Notes: generated by a model not told the origin, from the letters alone. DNA of 64,000 nt from Rhopalosiphum padi (GCF_020882245.1 NC_083598.1:33703858-33767857); one strand, 5' to 3'; numbered from the stretch's first letter, positions 12,533 to 25,560 are shown. Translations and numbers: made by a program.

Positions 12533-12700
12533 GGATGATTCACCAAACATAAGTACTTTAAATTAATACTTTCTCCTTAACACGTTAATCATCTACCCCA
12601 GATTTTGCAAAATTTATCAGATACTTTCTTAAACATACTATTTTTTTTTCAGTTATCGTTCAATTGAAAAATATAAAATAACATTATTAAAAACATTTAA
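12533..12700 (+). mobile_element. Left end of recurrent MITE family
   Basis: GGATGATTCACCAAACATAAG matches the family terminus. The following GATTTTGCAAAATTTATCAGATACTTTCTTAAACATACTATTT resembles the sub-terminal block of the copy at 15349. No right end found. Another weak terminus-like word, TTCACCAAAC, occurs at 12792-12801 and may be a nested fragment. Confidence 0.5.
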
Positions 12701-13070
12701 ATACAATATAACAATCAGTTAGTAAATAATCTTGTTAGGTGGCACTGCTGGGAGCCTTTCTATTCCTATTCAACTGTTATGTAATAAACTTGTTCACCAA
12801 ACTAACTTATTATACTTTTTTATAGATTAAAAATATATATTTATTTAATAATTAAATAATAAATAAAAATATTTTCATATGATAAAGAGATATTTTAATG
12901 AATCATAAATGGTTCCATCCAAAAATATTGTTTTGTAAAGAGTTAAATTTCTTAATGGTTTTAACATAATTTGCAGTTACGCTTGATCCTTCAGCATGTT
13001 TATATAAGGTCACTTAATATAATTTACAATCAATACACATAAATATTGAATCATATATCTATACATTATA

Positions 13071-13544
13071 CAACTCCTTTTATCAGAAACTTTCTAATAG
13101 TGGACGTTTTATTTCAGTACTTTTCTTTGGAAAAACCTCCAAACAGCGAACTCTCTGAATAACGGATATCTACTTTAATATTAATTTGAAAATAATGATA
13201 AAACGTACTTATGTTAATACAATGATAAAATGATGAAATCATTCAAAAATCGAAATTTCTTCATAAAATTTAATTCTATTTATGTATATTGTATAATATG
13301 CATTTTTCTTAAAACATTTTTTTTATACAGATTTAAATATTTATTGTTAAAATATTAATATAATTATTATAATATCATTAAAACTTTAAATAACAATATT
13401 ATAATTTAACTGACCTTAGCGTATATTTTTTTCCTTTTACGTTTTACACATTTATTCTTTATGGATTTTAAGAATGTATCCACTCTAAATAGCGGACAAA
13501 AATTCGGCAACCGAGTATAGTATAGGAGACATATAGTTCAACTG
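13071..13544. mobile_element. TA-flanked pogo/Tigger-like MITE, about 474 bp
   Basis: The right end read on the minus strand starts CAGTTGAAC and soon contains TTTGTCCGCTATTTAGAGTGG, the GTCCGCTATAGAGAGG-type motif common in pogo/Tigger element ends. The left part has related words (TAATAGTGGACG, AACAGCGAACTCTCTGAATAACGG) and begins CAACTCC. The element lies between TA dinucleotides (13069-13070 and 13545-13546), as expected for Tc1/mariner-superfamily insertion. The AT-rich interior has no ORF, so it is non-autonomous. The left boundary is less certain than the right. Confidence 0.5.
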
Positions 13545-14059
13545 TATTTTTATTGATAATAAGTGTACAAAAATTCAAACATTTTTGTAATATAATAAAT
13601 TAAGTAAAACGTTTCTCATTAAATTTATTCATTGAAATATATCGTAATAAAATAAAATATTCAATGAAGTACATTCAACTTAAATTTAACAAAAAACTTT
13701 TTTACCTGCTCATAACTATCATTTATCATATTTTTTAATCTACGCTATGTTTGTATTTCAGAAAATAGTCAGTAGCATACATTATAATTAATAATAACAT
13801 GTTATTATAATATTATATTATATTATATATTTTACTTTTTAAATTTTTAAATGTATATAATTGCTTTTTGTTTTATATTAAATAACATATATAGGTAATA
13901 TATTGCAATATATTTTCGAATTTTTATTTTTTTGCAACAGAAATATTATATTATAATGTGTTTTGATTATAAACTTCTATATTATGAATTATACAATACA
14001 AGAATAAAACGAAAACTGACGCTTCTCTAAACTAAAAATATCAGTTCAATTTAATGAAA

Positions 14060-14520
14060 TTTCTTTTAAAAAGTCGACTTTAATATGATTTTTGTACAGA
14101 AAATATATATTTTTTTTCGCATCACAAATGTCATTTTTTTCACGATTGACTTTGCGTGGACAATTTTGTCTCTAAATAGTTTACGATATCTTTCCAATTC
14201 CTTTCTCTCCGATAGTTTAATGGATTCTAATCTTTGACGGAAACACAAAATGTGCATATAACTATCTATCTATCTATGTATAATATATATGTCTATATCT
14301 TATACAACCATTGTACAAACGTATCTTCACATGAAACCTTTTATCGACTACTTGGTATAATATGTTCTACCAAGTCGCTATACAATGACGGTACTGGTCT
14401 GTATTTTCAAGAGAATATTTTTTCTATGACGTTGATTCTTTTGGCAGGCACCAAAAATCCTTTCATGAAAGTTGACCACCTGCAAGCGTGTGATAAACTT
14501 CGTTGAAATTCACTTCCGAG
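14060..14520 (-). pseudogene. Coding-like patch of unknown origin
   Basis: GC is clearly above the flanks. On the minus strand 14066-14257 contains a charged helical stretch (RQRLESIKLSERKELERYRK, then LFRDKIVHAKSIVKK). Further upstream, about 14410-14550, another open stretch includes STFMKGFLVPAKRINVIEKIF before a TGA. The plus strand also has a 90-codon open frame (14234-14506) here, so strand is uncertain. A TATC microsatellite lies between (about 14261-14276). It could be a decayed transposon protein or diverged exons. I recognise no family. Confidence 0.25.
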
Positions 14521-15348
14521 CGTTAAAAGTGATATTTTCTGACTAAATAACAGTTTAATTTTTGTTTTTTAGAAAATCCTGAAATAAATCACGGAATTAA
14601 AAATATTGTTACATATATAATATATATATATATATTCAAATTTAAATGCATTTTAAAACTATATGAAATATCCTTTTTGTTAGGGATTAATATTTATGAG
14701 GGCTTCTCGTTTTAGCTGTTTTTCAGTGAATATATACTAATATAATTGTAATTTTTTCACGGTCAGTTCTGGGAGAGATTATATATTTTCCAATATTTAT
14801 TATTAATATAAAAATATGAATACAATACATACGTAATAATGTAATACACTCATGATTCGAAATTTATAATTTATTTATTTATTGTCAAAATATTTAATAA
14901 AATCGTATTAATTTAAACTTTAAATGCAATTAAATTATTGATTGTTTTGAATCTTCATAATCAGTTTATTATACATTAAAGTATACAAATAATCCTAATT
15001 TTGTTACATTTCTGCATAAAACTAACAAATTTATAACGATTTTATTAATTTAATCAAGGGTAAGAAACACTTCACTGTTTAAGATGGAAATAAATTATGG
15101 TTGACTGATTTAAATATTAATTTTAGTTTTGTTTCATAACTTGTACGAGAGGATAAAATTATCATAAAAATGCAATCTGTGTCTTCCATTTTATTTTTAA
15201 TATACATTGTTATTTCACAGTTGACTATTAAACTAGGTATTAATTATTTATAGAGAAAACAAAGTTAAGTTAAAAAAATTGCGATATTCGTTAAATTACA
15301 AACAGCTCTATGATTATGTGATTATGTCACTGGATATGATCTTTCATA

Positions 15349-15650
15349 CATGATTCACCAAACATAAACACCATTTTTTTTTTCAATAATACAATTATAC
15401 AAAATCTGATTTTTGAAATTTTTAAATAATTTACGTACTTAACACACTATATTTCAAAATTTTTAATATTCTTATTTAATAGTTTGTTATAAATATTTTA
15501 AACAGAGTAACCATTTTCTTCATAGATCTTTTAATCAACGCATCATTGGCGTGTTTTTTATTTTTTTTTTGTCTATGAAAATGCATTTTTCGTTTAACGA
15601 GTGCTCTAAATGTAACATGATAGAACATAATAATACTATGATCTATATAT
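15349..15650 (+). mobile_element. Recurrent MITE family, left part
   Basis: Starts TGATTCACCAAACATAAACACC. Next comes a T-run, then CAATAATACAATTATACAAAATCTGATTTTTGAAATTTTTAAATAA, shared in order with the copies at 20631, 39071 and 48444. No ORF. The right end is not found, so the downstream limit is an estimate. Confidence 0.55.
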
Positions 15651-16149
15651 TATGCTAGTTTTTCTAATTAAAACATTAAAATGTTACGTTTCGTACGTTT
15701 TTTTCTGTGGATTTTAGATTTACAAATAATAACTGTTTATTTTTAATGATATGATATTAGTTTTAGGAGATGAATTTATTAAATCAGCATTTCTAAATGC
15801 TATAACATAATATAATACAAATATATATATATATATATTATAATATAGGTACAGGTTATTTTAATATACAAAGTTAAACCTAATATGCATGCGTTTACAT
15901 TCAATCTATGATGAAATTATTTTTGAAAAAAAGTCCAACAACTAATGCGACAGCGATTCCGATATCCAACTAGAATTATGTTTTGACCCATATGGTTTAT
16001 AATTAAATTAAATGTATACGTTAGCAAAGCATGATCTATTCAAATAAATCTGTTAACCGTAATTGAAAAAACTAAAGAAACACTTAGTTCCAAAACGTTT
16101 TTGATTGTCTGATTAAAGTATCAATGTTTTTAATATAATGATAGTTATA
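15651..16149. other. AT-rich non-coding DNA
   Basis: Contains an (AT)n run (15821-15838). Nothing else supported. Confidence 0.6.
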
Positions 16150-16390
16150 TCCTTAGTCTAATTTTTCATCGGGCGGTTTTCTATAGATAAATTATATTGA
16201 CCATATTATGAGCTTTGTCAACTTCACATAGCATTTCTACCCTCGCATTAACCCGAGATAGTCTGTCATATTTTATTCAAAGCAAAAGGATGATCGTTAT
16301 CTATGGACAATAACATTATGGATTCATGCAGGGGCAGTGTTGAATAAATCGTCAGTCCTCGCGTGACCTCTACATTTCAATATACATAGT
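16150..16390. other. Less AT-rich patch, possible conserved element or decayed exon
   Basis: GC rises locally. On the minus strand an open stretch reads EVTRGLTIYSTLPLHESIML and ends at a TGA after HPFALNKI. On the plus strand another frame reads KDDRYLWTITLWIHAGAVL. Because both strands read plausibly, no coding call is made. It may be a conserved non-coding element. Confidence 0.2.
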
Positions 16391-16669
16391 AATTTATAGT
16401 ATACAATGTGTTCATATAGGTTTTATGCATATTGTAACCGAAATGACCAAAAGTTATACAGTGTATACATTTAAACGTATATTTCAGGGTTCTAGAATAA
16501 TTTCAGTAATAGAAAATTAATAATATAAATACATTATGAATATTTCGATTACGAAGCAATGTTTTTGTCAGAGTACAATAATTATTAACTAAAAACGTTA
16601 TGTATTAAAAATTCATAAATTATTAAGCAAAATTTAAATAAAAGGTTTCATTGCATTAATAATTAATAC

Positions 16670-16716
16670 AATATTAAGAACGATTCTTATGAATCATAAG
16701 AATCGTTCTTAATATT
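16670..16716. repeat. 47-bp hairpin: perfect 22-bp inverted repeat with 3-nt spacer
   Basis: The left arm 16670-16691 and right arm 16695-16716 are exact reverse complements, separated by AAT. The arm includes AAGAACGATTCTTATG. As RNA this would form a fully paired 22-bp stem with a minimal loop, too short for a typical insect pre-miRNA. As DNA it could extrude a cruciform. Confidence 0.9.
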
Positions 16717-16719
16717 ATA

Positions 16720-19085
16720 ATAATAATATCATAAGTTATGATCGTTATTGTTGATAGACAAACAAAAACCTGAATTGGAAAAACTATAATCCCGATTTTG
16801 GCTGATTTCTTAAAGTTTATGTACTTATTCGTTCACGGAAAACTTTAAGATAGTTTTGACTCTTAGAGTATCAACATCATTAAAAATTATTAAACACTTT
16901 TCAAAATGTTTTAACTTAAATCTAGAATTTTGATGTTAATGACCAAACCAAAGACTGGAAAAGAATACTTTAAATGTTCACAGTAAGTCGTTGAATGTAT
17001 AATATAAATCCGCAATTCAATGTTTGATTTGAGAAAAAACATCAAGCTAAATTAGTTGTGCTAATTTAATAAAAATACACTAATAAAATATACTTATAAA
17101 TATACAAAATTAATTTTGTGTTCTACGTAAGTAAGCATTTTCATTTATTTCGACATAGTATTTAACCATTGCTTAATAATATTATATATTATATCGTCTA
17201 TTTAAAAAAAAATTACTATTTATTTTTTTCTTTGAATACAGTTTATAAATTCTATACACAATAGATTTTTAAAAAACCTTATTAAATAAAAATAAATGGT
17301 CTCTATTTTTATAAACTAAGTAAATCGAACAATTAAAAAATAAACGTATAAATTATGTAAAAATAAATTAGTGTTTAAGTTTAAGTAATGAACTAAAACA
17401 AAGTCACACGTAAAAATATGACATTTTATTCATACTCTCTAGGTATTAAATAGGAGCGTTTAATATCGCTGTTTTTCTCAGAAATGCGTTGTAATAAAGT
17501 CTGAAGACAATTAAATGGAGTAATGCGAATAAAAGAATAATGACAAATGTTTAGCGATTCAGAAAATGAGCAAAATTACATCTCCAAAGATACGATTAAC
17601 TCACTGCTGTTTCTTTTCTTTTGACCAGGCATTTTTAATTGTATGATATAGTTATAATTATTTAGAAATATCTGAAGAATATAAAGCACCTGGAATTTTA
17701 AAGAATACTAACATTAAATTAAAAAGTCCCGCGGTTGAGTTATTAAAAATAAAAAATAATAATAATAAATAATGATACAAATAAAACAGTAATAACGATA
17801 TCAATTAATTAAAAACTTTTTAAATTCATTAGTTTTTCTCCAAAGCAATGTTTAAAAAAAATTAAAATTAGAATTAATAATCATTATACCATGCAGTTTT
17901 CGGGTTGATCTTTTTATTTTTTTCTATAATTAAGGCGAGGAGATAATATTATATATTATAGTGAATTATTGCAAATATACAGCAATTTACATTAGCTTTT
18001 TAACGAGAAAGAAAAAGATAAATTCGTTTATTTTATAATTGGACACTAATAAACAAAGTTCGTTGGTTGTGTGCATTTACAATCTAATTAATATTATACT
18101 GTTTTTTATCTGTATTATGTTAGTTACGTTATGATTTATTTAGTAAACTTCCAGTTTATTTAAAAGTTACATGTATTGAAAGATTATGTGTATAGTCGAT
18201 AATAGTATATTAATTGATATATAATATATAAATAATTCAGTATATTTAAATATGCAAGTGACTACAATATGTATTACTGTTTTAGTGTTGTATGTTTTTA
18301 GCTATTCGTGAACTAATATAATGATGATATTACTTAAAATAAATATTAATTTAAAAGAAAAAAATTCGAGTTTTTAATACATTTTTAGCATATTTTATAC
18401 CTAAAATTCGGTTTAGTTTATTCAAAATAAAATATATATTTCTGATAAATGAGAAATACATTTTTTTTTTATTTTAGATAGTATATTATTTTTGTATTTT
18501 TGTTGTTACGATTGAATTAAATGATTATATATAATATAATATATAATTAAATCAAATTTTGATCCAATATTAAATTATAAATGATAAGTGAATTCTAATA
18601 AAACCTTACAAGTTAGGTTTGGTAATACGGTTATGTTCAAAAAAAAAAAAAAATCATTTTTAAAATATTTTGTCTATTTTTAAGTTAAATGGGGAGTTAA
18701 ATTGTATGAGTTTTATAAATCGTTATTTTTTTATTGTACATTTTTTGTTTTTATTTCAGGAGACTGAGCATTTTGCTTTAGAATTATCTGTGATAACTCA
18801 AAAAAATATTAAACCGTTTTAAAAATCATTGTTCGACATTTTTAGAGATTTAATGAAATCAACATTAAGATTCAATCTTTATATGAACATTAATCCATGT
18901 TTTTTAAACTAATGAATTTAAGTTCATCATTGAAATCGTTTTAAAAACAAATATACTTTGTATATAATATCTAAACAGTTATTATAATCATTGTATATCA
19001 GAGATTGGATTTTGGGTTAGTTAAAATCCATTTATATACATATAATAGTATATATATATAGTTGATTTATGTACTGACAATAACG
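16720..19085. other. AT-rich non-coding DNA
   Basis: AT-rich with AAT repeats (17757-17770) and an A run (about 18640-18652). A 3'-splice-like TTTTTATTTCAGGAG lies near 18747-18761, but the sequence after it does not hold a convincing open frame. Nothing else seen. Confidence 0.65.
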
Positions 19086-19320
19086 GTGTCATAACTATTT
19101 TACATGACGAACGCCGTCAGCGGTGAGAATACATGTTAGGTGTTTGGAAATGCAGTTATGCCGTCATTGGAAACATTAATAAAAATCTGAAAAAGGAGAG
19201 GAAAGGGGAAAAAAGAAAAACGATATACGGTTGACAGGTAGTAAAATTGACAGCGATCGGAAACTTCAGTCATATACTGTTCCCGTATATTTTCAAGACC
19301 TCATATCGTTTTATTAATAT
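19086..19320 (-). other. Less AT-rich patch with a 32-nt homopurine run (strong 3' splice-site look on minus strand)
   Basis: Plus-strand 19189-19220 is pure purine. Its complement is a long polypyrimidine tract ending in TTTTTCAG (the AG at 19187-19188), an ideal 3' splice site on the minus strand. The next bases read IFINVSNDGITAFPNT and then a stop, so it could be a terminal exon. Without a matching upstream exon this stays a candidate. On the plus strand ATGACGAACGCCGTCAGCG precedes GTGAGA, a donor-like site. Confidence 0.25.
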
Positions 19321-20630
19321 AAATATAATGTTGGCCTTACAAAAACATAATTATAAAGTGACAATCAGATAAAAAAAATAACAAATTGGAATTGAGAAGA
19401 GTACTCATCAATTAAATTAATCCTCTTGCGAAATAAATTAATTCACACTTTTAGTACACAATTGACGATACCAAATAATATGGAATTGTTATTGATCGTA
19501 CATATATATAAATTAAATAAGAACTTTAATTATTTTTTATCAAATTAAACAAAATGGAAAATAATTATTTATTTGATAAATAATATTTGTGTCCAAGCCT
19601 AAAAGTGTAATTCTTAATAGTTTTAATTAATCGCTAGACAATTTTAAAATAAATTATCTTTGAAATTAAAATGAATGTATTACGTAAGTAATAATTAATA
19701 AATATAAATAACCATGACGTCTGTTGCTTTGTACTTATTATTTCATGGTATACACATTATATATAACATATATGTTAAACTTTAAGAACTGTTCATATCG
19801 TTAACTATTATTAATTAATAGTGTTTAATATCATATTGTATTATAACTTAATTCAATTTTAAATTATTACTTTAGAACAAATTGAATGGCATGTCAACTA
19901 CATAATCATTCCTTTTAGGATATAATTTGTACTTCAAAGAGTATTATGAAATCCTTTTCAACAAAGAATATTTTAATATTTTGGGATTCGTACAATTTAA
20001 ACTATGTACATTTCAAAGATACAATTCTAAGACCTTAAATAAATACCTATAATATAAAATGGTTATAATTGATCGGGATACTATATTAACCTAAGAATCG
20101 ACTTAAAATGTATCTACAGTTTAACATTCAGATGTGTTTTTAATATAGACATCACAATATAATATCTACTCAAATCATTGTTTAATAATAGTGTGGTTAT
20201 TAATACAAATGAATCTTATAATTATTTGCATCATCTAAAACTTATTCATTAATTATAATAATGTTACGTGGTAGTAATTATCAAACGTTCTATATCTCTG
20301 ATACGATGTATCATTAACAAATTAATATCAAACGTGCGGGTAAAACGAGGATTTTGATGTTAAATTAGATAAAACACTCAGTTATACAAAGTACAATTTA
20401 ACATAATATTAAAATATAATAAGTTTTACTTTATCGATGGTGACCTGGTGGAAGTATATTTAGCAAACTATGATACCTACAAGACTTACTTAGGTAAAAA
20501 TATTATATTATGTAGATTATCGAAAACATTATTATAACTGATTGTGAAAAGTAATTAAAAATAGCTGTGTAATTGAACTCTGCAATAATAAAAAATGAAT
20601 ATGAGGTGAAACACGTGTCTGAGATATATA
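19321..20630. other. AT-rich non-coding DNA
   Basis: No feature recognised beyond simple AT-rich sequence. Confidence 0.65.
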
Positions 20631-20900
20631 GAGTGATTCACCAAGCATACTATGCATTCCCTTTTTTCTCCGATAATGCAGTTATTAAAAAATAATCTGA
20701 TTTTTAAAACCAATTAATATTTAGTTATTTTGTATTATTTAATGAGTATCCTATGAAAACCAAAACCTTTTTTTTTTAAAAGAGAACCACCCACCTGTTT
20801 TTTAAACCATGAATTTTTTGATGGATAATTTTTCTTACGTTTTAAAATATTAAAATCAAAATTCAAATCATTAGTTTGGATTATAAATGTTTCAGGTACC
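20631..20900 (+). mobile_element. Recurrent MITE family, left part
   Basis: GAGTGATTCACCAAGCATAC is the closest of the partial copies to the family terminus. It is followed by CTCCGATAATGCAGTTATT and AATCTGATTTTTAAAA, the family's sub-terminal block. The right end is missing or too diverged to see. Confidence 0.6.
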
Positions 20901-22570
20901 TAGTTGAAAAAAATTAAACATAATGCAAAAATGTAACCATGTAATACTATTTTACTTTGAATTAATACTGAAAAAAACATACATTTTTTATTATGTGAAC
21001 TGAACCCATGTTTACTCCGATAATAATTGATAATTTCATATATTCACTATGCATTTACTGTATACAATGTACACGTAATAGGCTAGGTAATTTTAAAATA
21101 GGCTGGGTAATGGGTAACGCCACGAGGCGAGTAATATCGAGAAAATATTATGTTCTGATAATAATTATTATTTTAACCAAAATATATTTAATGAAAAATA
21201 ATTATTAGTATTTTCACAACCAATTTGTTATAATAATTATTAATATGCATTATAGAATGTTCTATATTATTAAGTATTAACTACTATAATATGCCAATAA
21301 TATTATGCATGCCCATATTTACCGTAATGTTATGTGGTTTTCTGCATCCAGCAATGTTCTGAACACATAACACAATAATCGATAATATAATTTTACTATT
21401 ATTTATTATTAGGTTCGAGTGTCAGTTTAAAACGCGCTATTCCAACTCATAACGTTACAACGGAATGGTATCGCAATTAGACATATATTTTGCATAATTA
21501 AAGGCTTTGAAAGCAGTGAAGTAGCGGTAGCGCCTGCTACAAAGGCATTGGATACGCACACACACACACACACACACGAATGCGTATGAAGGATATAATA
21601 TATAATATATATTATATACACGACAATACAATAAATTGTATTATCTCTAAATTCCACGGTTCACATTAAATCATCAATAAATTATCATCAATTGTGCTAT
21701 GCTCGATGTGTATCAATTTAGGGTGGCCGTCAATTTTAAATTTTACTAAATGTATCGTACTTATACATATATATTTTAATTTGTTTTTTACATTTGACTT
21801 GTCTCAGCTAATCTGGTCTTGTGTGTTTTATACTCTGAGTGGTACAATTGAATTTATAACATTTTTTTTCAAAAATATTATATAACATATTTATTTTCAC
21901 GTTTGGTAAACCATACTCCACTCTGAACTCTTTCGAGCACAATCATTGAGTTCAACATCTGAATCAGGAGGAGTCAACAACTAGACGTATCTAATCAAAG
22001 TACATCGTTTTTTTGGCACTAAAAACTATTCAGTTATGTCTAATGTGTTGGAAAATAAACCATATATCTCCATTTATACAACACTTCAGTATAATATAAT
22101 GATCATACATGAAATGTTTTGATTTTAACGCCAATCGATATTATTATTATAATTATTATTATTTCTTTCATTTCAAAAACTGATTTTGATCAAATAGGGA
22201 TGACGTGTTGTAGCTTCTAGGTTTAAGAACACATCAATAATTATAATTGCTTCCTTGATTCTTGCAGTATGTGCCACTTTGAATAATTGCTTACTTAAAT
22301 AAATTCTACTTAATAGTTCAAAATCATTGATATGTTCATCCGGCTATCAAGAAAATTGCAGGAAAGAGCTTTATTGATATGAAGAACTTTTAAATAAAAT
22401 CAATAACAATTTACAGATGTAATTAAAAATACAAAATTAAAGATGCGAGTATGATAGAGGATATTAAATTAAATTTACATAATGAAAATGTTTGATGTTT
22501 GATACGAACTAATCTTTTCATCTTTTCGAACAGTTAAATACAGTGCAGAAAAACAATAATACTGTACTGA
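20901..22570. other. AT-rich non-coding DNA with (CA)n at 21556-21577
   Basis: Three open stretches (21008-21208 plus, 21427-21657 minus, 21694-21885 plus) are low-complexity or cross the microsatellite. None shows a domain. No gene supported. Confidence 0.6.
21556..21577. repeat. (CA)n microsatellite
   Basis: Eleven CA units, part of a patch of mildly higher GC (about 21420-21580). Confidence 0.9.
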
Positions 22571-22575
22571 AATAA

Positions 22576-22794
22576 AGAAAACGTCAAATTAACGTAAAAG
22601 CTCAACTGGAAGATGCTATTTCAACGGAATTTTTACCTGAATTAAGGCTTGACAATAAAAAATTCATCGGTAAAATATTTTATGAGTTCTTCGTCCTGAT
22701 GCTTTTAATAATATCTCTATTTTTCTTGGTTATTTTTCAACAAATTATAATGAATATTTTGATAACAAAATATTATTTCTTTTTATTAATATGA
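22576..22794 (+). CDS. Open frame without ATG: exon-like hydrophilic segment followed by a membrane-like segment
   Basis: 72 codons are open between stops. Residues 1-30 are mixed and hydrophilic (RKRQINVKAQLEDAISTEFL, then PELRLDNKKF). Residues 38-58 are strongly hydrophobic (EFFVLMLLIISLFFLVIF) and resemble one transmembrane helix. There is no upstream in-frame ATG. A donor-like ATCG/GTAAAA site after residue 31 would make the hydrophobic part intronic. No acceptor with a good pyrimidine tract was found just upstream. It could be an exon, a decayed transposon fragment or chance. No family recognised. Confidence 0.2.
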   Translation, partial: RKRQINVKAQLEDAISTEFLPELRLDNKKFIGKIFYEFFVLMLLIISLFFLVIFQQIIMNILITKYYFFLLI

Positions 22795-23625
22795 CATCAG
22801 AAAAATATAATAATATGACATTTTACCTTTCCACGCATGAATCGCATATTAAATGTTTATAATATTATTATAGTACAATAATATTTATTACAATGTAATG
22901 CTATTTATCCATCTACACAACGTGGGTACAGAATAATTAATATGATTCATTATCTAAAATGTACGAAAGTTTAAAATAGGTACACTTGGAATAGAATTTA
23001 ATATGTTTAAAAACCATTATATTATAATAATTTGTTTGTGAATAACTAAAATCTAACTTACAATATTATTTACTAAAAACCAGAATCGTGGAATTGTGAG
23101 TTTTACAAATTCAATTAGTATACGTGTATTGTATTATTGTATTATGTGTATATAGTATAATATACCAACTGTCATCATATAAAAAATATATATAAATTAT
23201 CTCATATCCATAAAGTAAATATCAAACACAATACAATTAATCAATAATAAATATAAGTTTATTATAAAAAAAACTCAAATTTATTTTTATTCAATTTGAA
23301 ATTAATTTGATATTAACTTATCGATAAGCTATTACATATTTAAAAATAATTATATGGTTATAAATTTGACTTTATTTTATAGCTTTTAATTTTAATAATA
23401 TCATAAAATTGAAAGCGTTATTTATAACCCCCTTCCCTATAAACGAATTCTGTGTACCCCACTGAATATAATAGTATTGTTTAAAGATTAAAAATTGGTA
23501 TGTAATCAAATTTATTTTAGTTTTAAATAAATTTAGTGTAAAAGTAAATATAGATAAGACTTATAATCTTAAGATAAATAAAAGGCGAAATGGGATACAT
23601 AGTTATTAGTGTCAGTATTTAGACT
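22795..23625. other. AT-rich non-coding DNA with a possible hAT terminus near 23425-23464
   Basis: Read on the minus strand from 23464, CAGTGGGGTACACAGAATTC is followed by a G-rich stretch. This resembles ends of hAT elements (CAGTGGCGTA...). No opposite end and no matching 8-bp duplication was found. Otherwise AT-rich and featureless. Confidence 0.35.
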
Positions 23626-23746
23626 TGCAACACAATTGTGCCTGTTTTACCTTTTTACATGAAAAAAATACGACACAATTAAGCTCTAAAAATAACTTAT
23701 TTGTAATCCTTTAACCTTTTTACCTGCAAAAACGCAACACAATTAT
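23626..23746 (+). repeat. Degenerate direct repeat, period about 65 bp
   Basis: ACCTTTTTACATGAAAAA ... CGACACAATTA (23649-23681) recurs as ACCTTTTTACCTGCAAAAACG ... CAACACAATTA (23714-23745). A third partial unit, TTGCAACACAATT, lies just upstream at 23626. Probably an old short tandem array. Confidence 0.6.
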
Positions 23747-25560
23747 TTATGCTCCATGAAATATAGGTGTTGGTTCTTTGAAAATTGTTCTTACCAATTT
23801 TAAAGGCTTAAGATTAACATAAAAATAAAATTGTTAAATTTGTTAAAAATTGTTTCATATTATGACATATTAATAATATAGAACACACAATATTATACTA
23901 ATTGAAAATACTAATTTTCAAAAAACTACATAATAATATCTATGTACCTACGTATATTTTATATTAAGTCTTGAAAATTGTATTTCATTATTGTCTATAA
24001 ATTTGTATTAGCTTTCTAATAATAAAAAATAAAAATGTCTTCCTAAAGCAGGTAAAAACTTTTTTTAAATCGTTTTTTCAGTCCAAACATCTATAAACTT
24101 TCATAGGTATCATAGAAAAATTCCTACCTACATAATCAGACAAACAGTAATCTATAAATATTAAAACTTTTTTTAATATTTTAATATTTAAATTCAGGAA
24201 GCGCATTGGGTTTTTATTAGAAATTTATAAATGACCTACTCAATTTTAAAACATTTAAATAAATTATTCTTTTAACATTAAATTAATAATAATAAAACAG
24301 AATCAACTTAATTTTGTATGCCATAAATTTTTATGTATGTTTATCTAAATTATGCCAATAATAAGATGATAAATAAAAAAAAATTATATACCTTATATAA
24401 GTTTAATATAGCATTATAGCCTGTAGACACAGTATTTGATATTTATTTTAACCAAATGTATAACCATAAGAACTACAAGTTATATATATATACACAATAC
24501 AAAAATATGGTAGAATTTATGTTGGAGAGAATAAATTAATTAGAAAAAGAAATCTAAATTCTTCACAGTACTCTCTGTTTTGGATGGGATCACTGAACTA
24601 CAAAATATATTAGGGACTGTTGTTTTTTTCCTTTAAACATAAAACTATCATCGGGTACCAAAAAACCATTCTGAGTGGTGTTTTAATTTCACTTTTAAAA
24701 CAAATAATGAAAGTTGTTTTATTTATACGGGTGTACATATTAACAAAAAACTGAAATTATTTGAAAATATTTTTCATGTATAACAAAAATACCACAAAAC
24801 CTCTAGAAATTAATTGTTAGATGTCCCCTGGAATATAACTACTTGAGTAGAATAAAGTAATGAAGCTAAAAATAAAACCAAAGTAAAACATAATATTTAT
24901 GGTTATGAAAATAGATAGCAGATGATATTATTCAGAATATTCTGAATAGGTACATACATTGCACTTTCCAAGAATGATAACTTCCACGGGCTCTAACATT
25001 TTTCACTATAACGGTAACATTATTTTACATTTTTATTGCATTTTAATATTTATGTGAAAATTGTTTGTCCGTTGTAAACAAATCTGTATGGTTTTAGTGT
25101 GAATAAATTTACGACACTAAAACTACCATAAAAAAAAAAAAAAAAAACAATAATAATAAAAAAATTTAGTACATATAATCAAACTGCACGGATTTATCAG
25201 AACAAATCAAACACAATAAATACTATAATAATCAAAATAATGTACATCATATTATATAAAAAATAAAATTTTATAATATTTTTATTATGATACGATTTAA
25301 TTTAAATTTAAAGTTCAGATTATATTGGTAATTTAAAACATACCATAAAATATCGATCGCAAAATATTTTTTGTTCTCGTGTAATATTTTTATCTTGTAA
25401 TATTCAGTAATCATGTATTGCTTATAATATTTCCGACTGATACAAATATACTGTGACATTTAATTTTTAAATTATTTATTATTTAGTACTAAAGTTGTTA
25501 TCGCGTAAAAGAATAATATAAAAAATTCATGTTGCTCTTATTATTTTGAATACGCTTCAG
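23747..25560. other. AT-rich non-coding DNA
   Basis: Contains an A run (25131-25147). The minus-strand open stretch 25271-25459 is low-complexity and not supported as a gene. Confidence 0.65.
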
